The notes: a model not told the origin generated them from the sequence alone. Numbered from the stretch's first letter, positions 42,473 to 51,480 are shown. The stretch is 64,000 nucleotides of DNA from Aureimonas sp. OT7 (GCF_014844055.1 NZ_CP062167.1:2517501-2581500); one strand, 5' to 3'. Program-made: numbers and translations.

Positions 42473-43435
42473 GTGGACAATTCCGTTTTCAAAGGTTGCA
42501 TGCCGGCCCTGATGACGCCCTGCAAGGCCGACAGGACACCGGATTTCGACGCACTCGTGCGCAAGGGCGGGGAGTTGGTGTCAAAGGGCATGTCGTCGGT
42601 CGTCTATTGCGGCTCGATGGGCGATTGGCCACTGTTGACCGACGCGCAGCGCATGGAAGGCGTCGAGCGCCTGGCCGATGCAGGCATTTCGGTGGTTGCC
42701 GGAACGGGAGCGGTCAACACGGCGATTGCGGCGGCGCATGCCGCACATGCCCAGAAGGCCGGCGCCAAAGGGTTGATGGTCATCCCGCGCGTGCTGTCGC
42801 GCGGGCCCTCGCCTGCGGCGCAGAAGGCGCATTTCAAGGCGATCCTGTCGGCCGCCCCGGACCTGCCGGCCGTGATCTACAACAGCCCCTATTACGGCTT
42901 CGCCACGAAGGCGGACCTGTTCTTCGCCTTGCGCGCGGAGCATCCCAACCTTGTCGGCTTCAAGGAGTTCGGCGGGACGGACTCCCTCACCTACGCCGCC
43001 GAGCACATCACCAGCCAGGACGATGCCGTGACGCTGATGGTGGGCGTCGATACCGCCGTCTGCCATGGTTTCATCAATTGCGGGGCGAAGGGCGCGGTCA
43101 CCGGGATCGGCAATGTGCTTCCGGCGGAAGTGCTTCATTTGTGCGGATTGTCGGCCGCAGCCGCCAAGGGCGACCCGGAGGCCCGTCGCCGCGCGCTGGA
43201 GCTGGAAAGCGCGCTGCATGTCCTGTCGACCTTCGATGAAGGGCCGGACCTGGTCCTGTTCTACAAATATCTGATGGTTCTGACCGGCAACCCGGAATAT
43301 GAGCTGCACTTCAACGAGAGCGACAGCCTGTCGGCAAGCCAGCGCGGCTATGCAAAGGCGCAGCTAAAAATGTTCCAGACCTGGTACTCCGTCTGGAACG
43401 GCAATCTCGGCACCGAGTATCGCCACGCTGCATGA
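42473..43435 (+). CDS. DapA-family lyase, possibly hydroxyproline-pathway deaminase
   Basis: The 320-residue class I aldolase-fold enzyme carries the Schiff-base Lys in NLVGFKEFGG (about residue 165), the catalytic Tyr in VIYNSPYYGFATKAD and the GCMPALMTPCKADRTPDFDALV opening of this subgroup. The GSMGDWPLLTDAQRM loop replaces the GTTGE of true dihydrodipicolinate synthases, so lysine synthesis is unlikely. In rhizobia, relatives with this loop act as pyrroline-4-hydroxy-2-carboxylate deaminase of hydroxyproline breakdown; other oxo-acid lyases are possible. The start is a GTG at 42473 with GGAG 6 bases upstream; a TTG at 42461 is less likely. A strong terminator follows. Confidence 0.85.
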   Translation: MDNSVFKGCMPALMTPCKADRTPDFDALVRKGGELVSKGMSSVVYCGSMGDWPLLTDAQRMEGVERLADAGISVVAGTGAVNTAIAAAHAAHAQKAGAKGLMVIPRVLSRGPSPAAQKAHFKAILSAAPDLPAVIYNSPYYGFATKADLFFALRAEHPNLVGFKEFGGTDSLTYAAEHITSQDDAVTLMVGVDTAVCHGFINCGAKGAVTGIGNVLPAEVLHLCGLSAAAAKGDPEARRRALELESALHVLSTFDEGPDLVLFYKYLMVLTGNPEYELHFNESDSLSASQRGYAKAQLKMFQTWYSVWNGNLGTEYRHAA

Positions 43436-43446
43436 TGTGGAAAGGC

Positions 43447-43481
43447 ATGCGGGCCGCCCGATGGGCGGCCCGCATTTTTAT
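43447..43481. terminator. Rho-independent terminator (bidirectional)
   Basis: A 13-base stem (43447-43459 with 43463-43475, core GGGCCGCCC/GGGCGGCCC) and a three-base loop are followed by TTTTTATT. It ends the DapA-like transcript and, on the other strand, could end the Omp25/31 transcript. This is the clearest intrinsic terminator in the window. Confidence 0.9.
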
Positions 43482-44269
43482 TAGTTGAAGCGGTACGAAA
43501 GCTTCGCCGTGATCGTGTGGAAGTCGAAATCGTCCGAACCGGTGAAGTCGGTGAACCCACCCACGCCGCCACCGAACGGGCCGGCTACGAAGCGCGTGAA
43601 GGAATCGTCATCGCCGAGGTTGGTGTAGAGATATTCGACACCGATCGAGATGTTGTCGGCAACCAGGAAGTCCAAGCCGCCGCCGACGGTGTAGCCCCAG
43701 CGATCATTGCTGTCGGAGAAAGCCGCTGCCGTGGCGAAGGGCGCTGAATCGGCAGAGAACCTGTAGCTGACGTCACCATAAGCGACACCGCCCGTGGCAT
43801 AGGCCAGGGTGGTCGGCGTCACGAGATAACCGGCGCGCAGGCGGCCCGTGGCGAAATAGTCGAGATCACGCTCGGCGGTGTAAAACGCCGGAGTGCTCGA
43901 AAAAGCGCTCTGGCGCTGGCCGAGGTCCGAAGCGTTGATGTCCAGCACGGCACCGACGACCCAGTTGTCGATCTGGTAGTCGTAGCCGATGTGACCGCCG
44001 CCGACGAAGCCGGATTCGAAACTGGACTCGTAGTTGCTGCCGAAGGCGCTACCCGGGAACGCGCCGGGGAAGCTGGGCACGATGCTGAAATTGTCGGGGT
44101 TCGACGGGTTGAAGCCGCCGCCCGCCTGGACGCCCAGGTAGAAGCCGGTCCACGACGGAACGGCAAGTGCGACGACCGGGGTCACCATCGGCTCTTCATA
44201 GATGACATCCGCGGCCGAGGCCGGAATTGCCGTACCGGCCAGAAGGCCGAGGACCAGAAACTTCTTCAT
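43481..44269 (-). CDS. Omp25/Omp31-type outer-membrane beta-barrel protein
   Basis: The 262-residue precursor has a signal peptide MKKFLVLGLLAGTAIPASA cleaved before ADV (about residue 20). After a proline-valine linker it shows SWTGFYLGVQAGGGFN, the typical opening of Brucella Omp25/Omp31 and RopB-like porins, then alternating strands such as GFVGGGHIGYDYQ, LRAGYLVTPTTLAYATGGVAYG, YTVGGGLDFLVADNISIGVEY, and a final aromatic HTITAKLSYRFN for BAM recognition. The function is structural, stabilising the outer membrane. It is transcribed alone, with a palindrome in its promoter region. Confidence 0.93.
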   Translation of the reverse strand: MKKFLVLGLLAGTAIPASAADVIYEEPMVTPVVALAVPSWTGFYLGVQAGGGFNPSNPDNFSIVPSFPGAFPGSAFGSNYESSFESGFVGGGHIGYDYQIDNWVVGAVLDINASDLGQRQSAFSSTPAFYTAERDLDYFATGRLRAGYLVTPTTLAYATGGVAYGDVSYRFSADSAPFATAAAFSDSNDRWGYTVGGGLDFLVADNISIGVEYLYTNLGDDDSFTRFVAGPFGGGVGGFTDFTGSDDFDFHTITAKLSYRFN

Positions 44270-44375
44270 ACATCCCTCCGTGGGTGAATCGAACGCAAAT
44301 CACGCGCTGATCGTGATTGCGAAATTTTCGTGACACGCTTCAAACGAAAAATACTTCGATATCGACAATCGCCGA

Positions 44376-44392
44376 TCAACAATTCTTGTTGA
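44376..44392. promoter_or_regulatory. Palindrome upstream of the Omp25/31 gene
   Basis: TCAACAA-TTC-TTGTTGA is a perfect inverted repeat with 7-base arms, about 107 bases before the porin start and downstream of the M20 hydrolase gene. It may be an operator for the porin; it lacks the T-tract expected for a terminator of the hydrolase operon. Confidence 0.4.
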
Positions 44393-44457
44393 GCAAATTG
44401 TCGCACCGCGGTTGTCAATGGCAACACATGCGCCCGCGAGAGAGAATGACGTAAGGT

Positions 44458-45690
44458 TTACTTAAGCCACAGAATACAGGTCGCCAGCAAGACCTCTGCC
44501 GCACGGACGATATCGCCGGGCTCGACATGCTCCGCTTCATTGTGGCTGACGCCGTCACGGCACGGGCTGAACAGCATCGTGGACGGTGCGACGCCGGCGA
44601 CGAACGTGGCATCGTGAAACGCCCCCGACAGGATACGCCGGTACGACGCGCCGGCCTGGCGGGCCCCCTCCTCGACCAGTTCGACCATGCCCTCGGGAAA
44701 AGCCACCGGCACCATCTCCATCAACGGTTCCACCGCGACCGTGCATCCGTGGCCGCGCGCCGCCTCCGCCAGTACCGTGCGCAACCTGCCCTCGTGCCCG
44801 GCCAGGCCGCGCAAGGTCGGGTGGCGCAGGTCGACGGAAAAGCGCACCTCTGCCGGCACGGCGTTGATCGACCCCGGCGAAGCCGCGATGCGACCGACGG
44901 TCAACCGGACGTCTTCATCGCCTGGCATGATCGTGGCGAAAAGCACGGCGAGCGCGGCGGAGGCCGCCGCCATCGGATCGCGTCGGAAGGCCAGCGGGGT
45001 GGTGCCGGCATGCGCCGCCGCACCCCGGAAGGTGACGTCGTACCAGCGCGTGCCCTGGATGCCGGTGACGGCTCCGATGGCGATCCCCTCGCGCTCCAGC
45101 ACCGGGCCCTGCTCTATATGCAGTTCCAGATAGGCGGCGATCGGATGGCCGGGTTGCTCCACGGATACGCCGGGCAACGCGGCCAGCGTGTCGCGCAGCG
45201 CCGCATCGAGCGTCATGCCGGCGGCGTCCCTTGCCTGCAGCCATTCGGGCCGCAGGCCACCCTCCACGAATGCACGCGAGCCGAGCGCACCCGGCTGAAA
45301 GCGGCTCCCCTCCTCGTTCGTCCAGGACACGAGTTCCACCGGACGGGGCGTCGAAACGCCGGCATCGGCCAGCGCCTCCAGCACCTCCAGTGCCGCCAGC
45401 ACGCCGAGCGCCCCATCGAAGCGGCCGCCGGTCGGCTGGCTGTCGAGGTGGCTTCCGATCAGCAGTGGCGGCAGATCGGCATCGGCACCGGCGCGCCGTG
45501 CGAAGAGGTTGCACGCCGTGTCCTGGCGCAGGGCGAAGCCGCGCGCGGCGGCAAGCTCGGCCAGCAGGGCGCGGGCCTGCCTGTCCTCGGGCGAGAGCGC
45601 CTGTCTGTTGACGCCGCCCTTGGGCGTCGAGCCGATGGCGGCGAATGCGTCCAGGCGCGCCAGAAGGCGCGCGGCATCGATTTTCGGCAT
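44458..45690 (-). CDS. M20-family Zn-dependent amidohydrolase (allantoate/N-carbamoyl amino acid type)
   Basis: The 410-residue metallopeptidase-fold enzyme belongs to the HyuC/AllC group. Metal ligands appear in LIGSHLDSQPTGGRFDGALG (His and Asp), WTNEEGSRF (Glu pair) and LELHIEQGPVLE (His), with the final His in DGVSHNEAEHVEPGD. The small domain contains AHAGTTPLAFRRDPM. Members hydrolyse N-carbamoyl-amino acids, allantoate, ureidoglycolate or beta-ureidopropionate. It closes an operon with BtpA, a PfkB kinase, a phosphotriesterase-like hydrolase and a ribose-type importer, and shares a TGATG overlap with BtpA. It is the only nitrogen-releasing enzyme in that group, hinting at an N-glycoside or ureido-sugar substrate. 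Confidence 0.9.
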   Translation of the reverse strand: MPKIDAARLLARLDAFAAIGSTPKGGVNRQALSPEDRQARALLAELAAARGFALRQDTACNLFARRAGADADLPPLLIGSHLDSQPTGGRFDGALGVLAALEVLEALADAGVSTPRPVELVSWTNEEGSRFQPGALGSRAFVEGGLRPEWLQARDAAGMTLDAALRDTLAALPGVSVEQPGHPIAAYLELHIEQGPVLEREGIAIGAVTGIQGTRWYDVTFRGAAAHAGTTPLAFRRDPMAAASAALAVLFATIMPGDEDVRLTVGRIAASPGSINAVPAEVRFSVDLRHPTLRGLAGHEGRLRTVLAEAARGHGCTVAVEPLMEMVPVAFPEGMVELVEEGARQAGASYRRILSGAFHDATFVAGVAPSTMLFSPCRDGVSHNEAEHVEPGDIVRAAEVLLATCILWLK

Positions 45691-46529
45691 CACCGGACGG
45701 ATGCCGAAAAGGCACGGACGCGCTCGGCGTCCACGGCATTCCACCACACGCCGTCATGCTTGAGCGAGCTTGCGACGATGACCCCGTCGCAGACGGCCAG
45801 AATGTCGTTGACGTTGTCCCTGGTCACGCCGCTGCCGACCAGTGTCGGCAGCCCTCCCGCCTCGCGGATCATCCCGATATAGGCAGGGTCGGCCGCGTGG
45901 CCCGTCCGCTGGCCGGTGGCGATGACCACATCGGCATCGAAGAAGACGAGGTCGCGCACCAGCTCCTCGACCGGCCGGTCGGCAACGATGGCATGGGCGC
46001 CATGCTTGACATGCGCATCGGCGAAGATGCTGACGCCATGGGCGCGCAACTGAGCGCGATACCGCATGGCGCGGGCGGCTTCGCCCTCCATGAAACCTTC
46101 GTTCGCCACATAGGCGTTGGCCCATTGGTTGACCCGGACGAAGGAGGCCTGCGACGCGGTGGCGATGGCCAGCGCCGGGATGGCGGCATTGGCCAGGACA
46201 TTGATGCCCATGGGGCGCTGGAGTTCGCGCCGGATCCTGTCCGACACCACCGCCATCACGGCGCTTGTCTCGGGCCCGATATCGTCCGGCTTGGCAAAGG
46301 GCACGTCGCCATGGTTTTCCACGATGACGCCGTGGCAGCCATTGTCCAGATAGGCGCGGGCGTCGGCCAGCCCACGCTCGTAGAGGGCCTCCACGCCACT
46401 GCCGTCGTAACGTGGGCTACCCGGAATGGGCATCAGGTGGACGACCCCGATCAAGGGTTTGTCGACGCCGAAGATGCGGCGCAGCGTCGTCGTGTCGCCG
46501 CGTCCGACGGGAGAGCCGTTGGATGCCAT
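45690..46529 (-). CDS. BtpA/SgcQ family protein
   Basis: The 279-residue TIM-barrel protein starts the domain with LIGVVHLMPIPGSPRYDG (about residues 26-43), then GCHGVIVENHGDVPF, SFVRVNQWANAYVANEGFMEG, HGVSIFADAHVKHG and TLVGSGVTRDNVNDILAVCDGVIVASSLK, all BtpA family motifs. BtpA was first linked to photosystem I assembly in cyanobacteria, while bacterial relatives such as SgcQ sit in sugar operons and probably act on sugar phosphates. Here it neighbours a sugar kinase and a ribose-type importer, which favours a catabolic isomerase or lyase role. It lies 2 bases after the kinase stop. Confidence 0.9.
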   Translation of the reverse strand: MASNGSPVGRGDTTTLRRIFGVDKPLIGVVHLMPIPGSPRYDGSGVEALYERGLADARAYLDNGCHGVIVENHGDVPFAKPDDIGPETSAVMAVVSDRIRRELQRPMGINVLANAAIPALAIATASQASFVRVNQWANAYVANEGFMEGEAARAMRYRAQLRAHGVSIFADAHVKHGAHAIVADRPVEELVRDLVFFDADVVIATGQRTGHAADPAYIGMIREAGGLPTLVGSGVTRDNVNDILAVCDGVIVASSLKHDGVWWNAVDAERVRAFSASVR

Positions 46530-46531
46530 GT

Positions 46532-47422
46532 CTAGTCCTTCCGCAGCATGATCGCCTGTATTTCGTCCCGGGTGGGACAGGAATCGAAAGTGCCGGGCCG
46601 CGTCACCGCCAGCGCGGCGGCACCGGCCGCCACGCCGACCGCCTCCGGCAGCGGCGCCCCTGCATGCCACAGGGCCACGACGACGCCGCAGAAGACGTCT
46701 CCGGCCCCGCTCGTGTCCACGGCCTTAACCTGAATCGCCTCGCGCCGGAACCGCTTGCCGCCGCAAAGCCCGACGGCGCCCTCGGCCCCAAGCGTTACGA
46801 CGACATCCCGCGCACCCCTCGCATGCAGCGTATCGATGGCGGCTTCGATATCGCTGTTTCCCGACAGGCTTTGCGCTTCGCCCCGATTGACCACCAGAAG
46901 GTCGCAGCTCGGAAACGCAGAAGAGTCCAGCGGGCTCGCGTTGACGGCCAGCCGGATGCCGGCCTTGCGTGCCGAAGCGGCCAGCGCCTCGGTGGCCGCC
47001 TTCGTCAGGTTTCCCTGTAGCAGCATGGCGTCGCCCGGCCTCAGGGCCCTTGCCACCGCGCCGGCGGTTTCATCGCCGATGGCGCGGGCGCAATCGACGC
47101 AGCTCGCGACGATGTTTTCCGCCGAGGCGGCCACCAGCACGACCGACATGTCGGTCGCGGTGTCCATCCTTGCAATATCGGCGACGGGCAGGCCGGCGGT
47201 CGTTGCACGGTCGATGAGCCGGCTTCCTTCCGCGTCCTGCCCGACGGCGCTGAAGAACCGGACGTTTGCGCCGGCGCGGGTGGCGGCCAATGCCTGGTTT
47301 GCCCCCTTGCCGCCCGGCCCGCGCAGGCATTCCACGGCATTCACCGTTTCGCCCGGCCCGGGCAACGCGGGGACGCGCATCGCGAAATCCACGCAGATAT
47401 TGCCGATGACGTGCAGCGTCAT
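46532..47422 (-). CDS. PfkB-family (ribokinase-like) carbohydrate kinase
   Basis: The 296-residue kinase has the PfkB signatures: the N-terminal glycine motif LRGPGGKGANQALAATRAGA (about residues 33-52) and the C-terminal VDTSGAGDVFCGVVVALWHAG (about 236-256) containing the anion hole and the catalytic Asp of GAGD. The opening MTLHVIGNICVDFAM and the ALPGPGETVNA loop are ribokinase-like. Substrates in the family range over ribose, fructose, nucleosides and deoxysugars. The ATG overlaps the stop of the phosphotriesterase-like gene by four bases. It probably phosphorylates the sugar made or imported by this operon, providing the substrate for BtpA. Confidence 0.92.
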   Translation of the reverse strand: MTLHVIGNICVDFAMRVPALPGPGETVNAVECLRGPGGKGANQALAATRAGANVRFFSAVGQDAEGSRLIDRATTAGLPVADIARMDTATDMSVVLVAASAENIVASCVDCARAIGDETAGAVARALRPGDAMLLQGNLTKAATEALAASARKAGIRLAVNASPLDSSAFPSCDLLVVNRGEAQSLSGNSDIEAAIDTLHARGARDVVVTLGAEGAVGLCGGKRFRREAIQVKAVDTSGAGDVFCGVVVALWHAGAPLPEAVGVAAGAAALAVTRPGTFDSCPTRDEIQAIMLRKD

Positions 47423-48519
47423 GTGCGATCCGAGAAAACCGCGCGCGGATTGCCCACGAGCATCCGGTCGATCGCGGCCTCCTCCATGCCCAGGCGGCGC
47501 AGGCGCGGCACGAAGTTGCGCAGCACATGCCCATAGCCGAAGCCGCCGTAGCGCGTGAGCATCATCTTCAGGAAGACGTCCTGCGACAGGAGGATCCGGT
47601 CCGCGAAGCCGCGATCCACCAGGGCCGCGATGGCGCGGGCGTTTTCCTCGTCGCTGGGGGATTGGGCATCCTGGTCGGCATAATAATAGTCCATGCCGAT
47701 CATGTCGTATTCCAGAAACGCGCCGCGCCGGGCCAGGCTTTCCTGGTAGGCGGGGTCGGAATGGCTGGGGTTCATATGGCACAGGACCGTATGGTCGAGG
47801 TCCGCCCCTTCCGCTTCCACCACGTCCAGAACGCGATGCGCCAGCCGCTCCCATCCCGGCAGATGGATGGACAGCGGCACGCCGGTCCGGGCCGAGGCGC
47901 GCGCCGAGCCACGCAGCGATTTCAGCTCCGCGGGCGTGAAGTCCTTCGAGACGCCCACTTCGCCGATGATGCCGGCCATGATGTCCGGCTTCCGGGCCGC
48001 ACCGCCGACGTCGGCGACGATGAAATCGGCCACCGCATCCACATCCATGCCGGCCAGCCAGTCCGGATGGGTATGCTCCAGATAGAAACCGGTGCCCATC
48101 ACGATCTTCAGCCCGCTCATCCGGGCGATGCGGGCCAGCTTGGCGGGATCGCGGCCGATGCCGAAATTGGTGCACTCGACGACCGTGTGCCCGCCCAGCG
48201 CCCGGAAGCGGTCGAGCTCGGCAAGCGCGAGGTCAGAATCCAGCAACGATACATTGTCGAGGTTCGCATAAGGGTTCATCCGCAACTCGCCGATGATGTC
48301 CATGCGTACCGGGCCTTGCGAAACCTCTTCATTGTCCGGGCCGCAGGGGCAGCGCCAGGTGGCGCTGCCGTCCAGCACGATATGCTCGTGCATCAGCGTC
48401 ACGCCCATCTCGTCCACCGGCACGGGCCCGGTCACCGTCATGACGTGTCCGGAGCATACGCCGACCCCGATCGATGCGCCCGTCGAATGTGCGCCAGGGG
48501 ACTGGAAATCGAGAGCCAT
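47419..48519 (-). CDS. Phosphotriesterase-family hydrolase (PHP/lactonase-like)
   Basis: The 366-residue amidohydrolase-superfamily barrel has the HxH metal motif in TLMHEHIVLD (His 44 and 46), a Glu in IGEVGVSKD where classical phosphotriesterases use a carbamylated Lys, metal-binding His in VPLSIHLPGW and LCHMNPSH, and the catalytic Asp in LLSQDVFLK. The Glu variant is typical of PHP-type and lactonase members, which open sugar lactones or cleave phosphosugar esters. It is 4 bases after the permease gene and overlaps the kinase. In context it likely opens a lactone or deglycosylates the imported compound before phosphorylation. Confidence 0.9.
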   Translation of the reverse strand: MALDFQSPGAHSTGASIGVGVCSGHVMTVTGPVPVDEMGVTLMHEHIVLDGSATWRCPCGPDNEEVSQGPVRMDIIGELRMNPYANLDNVSLLDSDLALAELDRFRALGGHTVVECTNFGIGRDPAKLARIARMSGLKIVMGTGFYLEHTHPDWLAGMDVDAVADFIVADVGGAARKPDIMAGIIGEVGVSKDFTPAELKSLRGSARASARTGVPLSIHLPGWERLAHRVLDVVEAEGADLDHTVLCHMNPSHSDPAYQESLARRGAFLEYDMIGMDYYYADQDAQSPSDEENARAIAALVDRGFADRILLSQDVFLKMMLTRYGGFGYGHVLRNFVPRLRRLGMEEAAIDRMLVGNPRAVFSDRT

Positions 48520-48523
48520 GGCC

Positions 48524-49534
48524 TCAGCGCCTCCGGGCCGTGCCCCGGAAGAGGCGGAAGTTGAGCCATATCGCGATCAGGATGATGCAACCGGTGATGA
48601 TCGGCGTCAGGAAGGGCGACATGTGCGACAGGATCAGGCCGTTGGCGATGACGGCGACTGTCAGCGCGCCGAGCAGCGTGCCGGTCATGGAGCCCCGCCC
48701 GCCGAAAAGGCTGGTGCCGCCGAGCACCACGGCGGCGATAACCTCCAGCTCGAAGCCCTGCCCGGCGTTGGACGAGCCGGAGCCGAGGCGCCCGGCCAGC
48801 ACGATGCCGGCAAGGGCAGCCGCGGCGGACGACAGCATATAGACGCCAAGTACGATCCGGCGGGTATCGACGCCGGCACGGCGCACCGCCTCGGCATTGG
48901 CGCCGATGCCGGTGACATAACGGCCGAACCGCGTGGAGTTGAACACGACGAAGGCCGCGACGAGAACGGCGAGTGCGATCCAGGCGGGTATGGGCACGCC
49001 CGCCAGCCAGCCGCGCCCAAGCACCACGAAGGGACTGTCCGGCGCGATCGGGATCGAATAGCCGCCGGTTATCAGCAACGCCACGCCCCGGATCACCGAA
49101 AGGCCGGCCAAGGTGACGATGAAGGCGGGTATGCCCTCATAGGCGATGAAGAACCCTTGCACGGCCCCGATCAGACAGCCGAGCGCCAGCATGGCCACGA
49201 TGACGGCGGGCCACGGTACGCCCATCTGCAGCAGCGCGGCCGACAGGGCGGAAACGAGCGCCAGCACGGAACCGACCGACAGGTCGATACCGCCGGTGGT
49301 GATGACGAAGGTCATGCTTGCCGCGACGATCAGAAGCGGCGCCGACTGGCGGATGACGTTGAGAAGGTTGGGCGTCGACAGGAAGGCGTTTGTGGACAGC
49401 GCAAACAAGAGGCAGACCGCGATGAAGAAGACCGCGATGGACGCGACCCCGCCATTGGCGAGGAAGCGGTCGGCAAGCGTTTCCTTGCGGAACCGTCCGG
49501 AGGCGGCACCATGGGGCTGATGGACCTCGCTCAT
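48524..49534 (-). CDS. Ribose-type ABC transporter permease (RbsC-like)
   Basis: The 336-residue CUT2 permease has eight to ten hydrophobic segments and the family motifs LLIVAASMTFVITTGGIDLSVGS (in part, residues 75-97), FIVTLAGLSVIRGVALLITGG, FVVFNSTRFGRYVTGIGANAEA and GGTSLFGGRGSMTGTLLGAL. The last is the RbsC-type C-terminal glycine region. A hydrophilic N-terminal 30 residues precede helix 1. The start overlaps the ATPase stop by four bases. With a single permease, it presumably forms a homodimer with the ATPase at 49531. Confidence 0.93.
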   Translation of the reverse strand: MSEVHQPHGAASGRFRKETLADRFLANGGVASIAVFFIAVCLLFALSTNAFLSTPNLLNVIRQSAPLLIVAASMTFVITTGGIDLSVGSVLALVSALSAALLQMGVPWPAVIVAMLALGCLIGAVQGFFIAYEGIPAFIVTLAGLSVIRGVALLITGGYSIPIAPDSPFVVLGRGWLAGVPIPAWIALAVLVAAFVVFNSTRFGRYVTGIGANAEAVRRAGVDTRRIVLGVYMLSSAAAALAGIVLAGRLGSGSSNAGQGFELEVIAAVVLGGTSLFGGRGSMTGTLLGALTVAVIANGLILSHMSPFLTPIITGCIILIAIWLNFRLFRGTARRR

Positions 49535-50328
49535 GGCCGGGGCTCCTCGATGTGGCGGCGTGCCGACCGCGCATCGAACTTGCGTCCGACGATCAGGTTG
49601 ACCACCTCTTCGACATTGGTGTCCTGAACCTGCCTTTCGGCGATAGCCCGCCCCTCGTACATCACCTGGATCCGGTCGCAGACCAGGAACAGGTCCTGCA
49701 GACGATGGGTGATCAGGATCACGCTGACGCCGCGCGCCGAAACGGTGCGGATCAGCTCCAGCACGGCCTCCACCTCGGCGACGGCCAGCGCGGCGGTCGG
49801 CTCGTCCATGATGAGCACCTTGGGGTCGAAGGACGCCGCCCTTCCGATGGCGATGGACTGGCGCTGGCCGCCCGACAGATTCTCGACCTTCAGGCGGGTG
49901 TCGGCGATGACGATGCCGAGCCGGTCCAGCATGGCTCGCGCCTCGTCATGCATGCGCGTCTTGTCCAGGAACGGCAGTCCGGCCACGCTGCGGCGCGGCT
50001 CCCGCCCCAGGAAGATATTGCCGGCAACGTCGACCGTGTCGCACAGGGACAGGTCCTGATAGACCATCTCGACATGCGCAGCGCGTGCGTCGGCTGGCGA
50101 GGCGAAGCTGACCACCTGCCCGTCGATCTCTATCGTGCCGCTATCCGGCACGACGGCCCCGGACAATACCTTGGACAAGGTAGACTTGCCGGCGCCATTG
50201 TCGCCGACGAGGCCCAGGACCTCGCCCGGCGCAAGGCGCAACGAAACGTTTTCGAGCGTCTGGATGGGGCCATAGCGCTTGCTGATGCCGCGCATATGGA
50301 CCCGGTCTCCCGCAGGGGCGGTTGGCAT
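49531..50328 (-). CDS. Sugar ABC transporter ATP-binding protein, single-domain RbsA-like
   Basis: The 265-residue protein is a single nucleotide-binding domain of the RbsA type, with Walker A GDNGAGKST (about residues 42-50), Q-loop MVYQDLSLCDTVDVAGNIFLGRE, signature LSGGQRQSIAIGRA, Walker B VLIMDEPTAALAV and the switch His in ILITHRLQDL. The full RbsA is a tandem of two such domains; the single-domain form, called a FrcA type, works as a homodimer as in fructose importers of rhizobia. The ATG at 50326-50328 follows GGGAATT. It lies between the binding protein and permease genes. Confidence 0.92.
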   Translation of the reverse strand: MPTAPAGDRVHMRGISKRYGPIQTLENVSLRLAPGEVLGLVGDNGAGKSTLSKVLSGAVVPDSGTIEIDGQVVSFASPADARAAHVEMVYQDLSLCDTVDVAGNIFLGREPRRSVAGLPFLDKTRMHDEARAMLDRLGIVIADTRLKVENLSGGQRQSIAIGRAASFDPKVLIMDEPTAALAVAEVEAVLELIRTVSARGVSVILITHRLQDLFLVCDRIQVMYEGRAIAERQVQDTNVEEVVNLIVGRKFDARSARRHIEEPRP

Positions 50329-50411
50329 GGGCAATTCCCGTTCCGGGGCCCGGCCATCGACGGCCAGGCGGACAAGAAGAGCCGGGCGCCACGGCGCCCG
50401 GCCGGGTTCGA

Positions 50412-51344
50412 TCACTGGAACATCGAGCGGAACTGGTCGACATTCTCCTTGGTGACGATGGTCACCGGCACGTTGATGATCGGCTCCACCGTGCCGCCGC
50501 CCTTCAACGTCACGAGCGCTTCCACGGCGGCCTTTCCTTCGCCGGCCGGATCCTGCTGGACGACGGCCGTGACCCAGCCCTCGTCGATGCCCTTGACCGC
50601 CTGTGCGGTCAGGTCCCAGCCGAACACCTTGACGTCCGATTGGCGGCCCTGGCTTTCCACCGCGGATACGGCGCCGATCAGCGCCGGCTCCCCGGTGGCG
50701 TAGATGGCCGTCATGGTGGGGTTGGCCGTCAACAGGTTCTCGGCGGCGCCCAGCGCCACATCCTGCACGTTCTGCCCATCCACCGTCTCGGTGAAGGTAA
50801 TCGCATCTCCCGATGCCGCGACCGCCTCCTTGAAGCCGTCGAGGCGCTGGTTCTGGATAAACGAGTTCAGTGCGCCGACGACGCCGACCGTCGCCTTTCC
50901 GCCCATGTCGGACTTGACGTAATCGGCGAAGAACTTGCCGATATCGGCCCCGGCGGCGGCATTGTCGACGCCGACGAAGGAGACATTGTCGCCGTCCGGA
51001 ATCTGGGCGTCGATGGCGATGACCGGAATGCCCGCCTCCTTGGCCTCGGTGATGGCGGGCTTGACGCCATTGACGTCGATGGCGACCAGGATGATGCCGT
51101 CCACCTTCTGCGTGATGTAATTCTCGATGGCGGTATTCTGTGCCGCCGGCACGTTGTTGGCGTCGAAGATCACCAGCTCCACGCCGGCCGCCGCCGCGGC
51201 TTCCTTGGCCCCGTCATTGATCTGGTTGAAGAAGAGAGCCTGCTGGTTGATCGTCACGAGGGCATAGGTGTCCGCATGGGCGGCGGCCGCGGTCAGCACC
51301 GACAGGGCAGCCACGGTCTGTGAAAGTCTACGGATCAGGCGCAT
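50412..51344 (-). CDS. Ribose-type periplasmic sugar-binding protein
   Basis: The 310-residue precursor has a signal peptide ending at AAAHA (about residue 24) and then TYALVTINQQALFFNQINDG, the two-domain periplasmic binding fold of RbsB. Ligand-contact segments are VDGIILVAIDVNG, NVSFVGVDNAAAG, ATGEPALIGAVSAVES, KVFGWDLTAQAVKGI and GWVTAVVQQDP. It starts the leftward importer operon, 136 bases after the XRE-cupin gene, and a CTTGA-N7-TCAAG element sits in that gap. The ligand could be a ribose-like sugar or nucleoside derivative. Confidence 0.92.
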   Translation of the reverse strand: MRLIRRLSQTVAALSVLTAAAAHADTYALVTINQQALFFNQINDGAKEAAAAAGVELVIFDANNVPAAQNTAIENYITQKVDGIILVAIDVNGVKPAITEAKEAGIPVIAIDAQIPDGDNVSFVGVDNAAAGADIGKFFADYVKSDMGGKATVGVVGALNSFIQNQRLDGFKEAVAASGDAITFTETVDGQNVQDVALGAAENLLTANPTMTAIYATGEPALIGAVSAVESQGRQSDVKVFGWDLTAQAVKGIDEGWVTAVVQQDPAGEGKAAVEALVTLKGGGTVEPIINVPVTIVTKENVDQFRSMFQ

Positions 51345-51412
51345 GTCTGAAGTCTCCTTTGAGCGTTCGCGGCCGGCTGTCCGGCGTCGGAGCTCCGAGA
51401 GAGTTCAAGAGA

Positions 51413-51429
51413 CTTGAATTTCTGTCAAG
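51413..51429. promoter_or_regulatory. XRE-cupin operator, importer copy
   Basis: CTTGA-ATTTCTG-TCAAG shares arms and spacer length with the site at 52120. It lies 69 bases upstream of the binding-protein gene. A further TTCAAG (51404-51409) just before it makes a nested TTCAAG-AGA-CTTGAA repeat. Confidence 0.65.
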
Positions 51430-51480
51430 GGATTTGCACGCACTGCGTGCATGTTTCGATCTTGCACCGCAAATGGGCAC

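Noticed and set aside
42473..43435. Calling the DapA homologue a lysine-biosynthesis enzyme
   Set aside because: The GTTGE-type loop is replaced by GSMGDWPL and the gene sits behind an FCD regulator, which fits a catabolic deaminase or lyase better.
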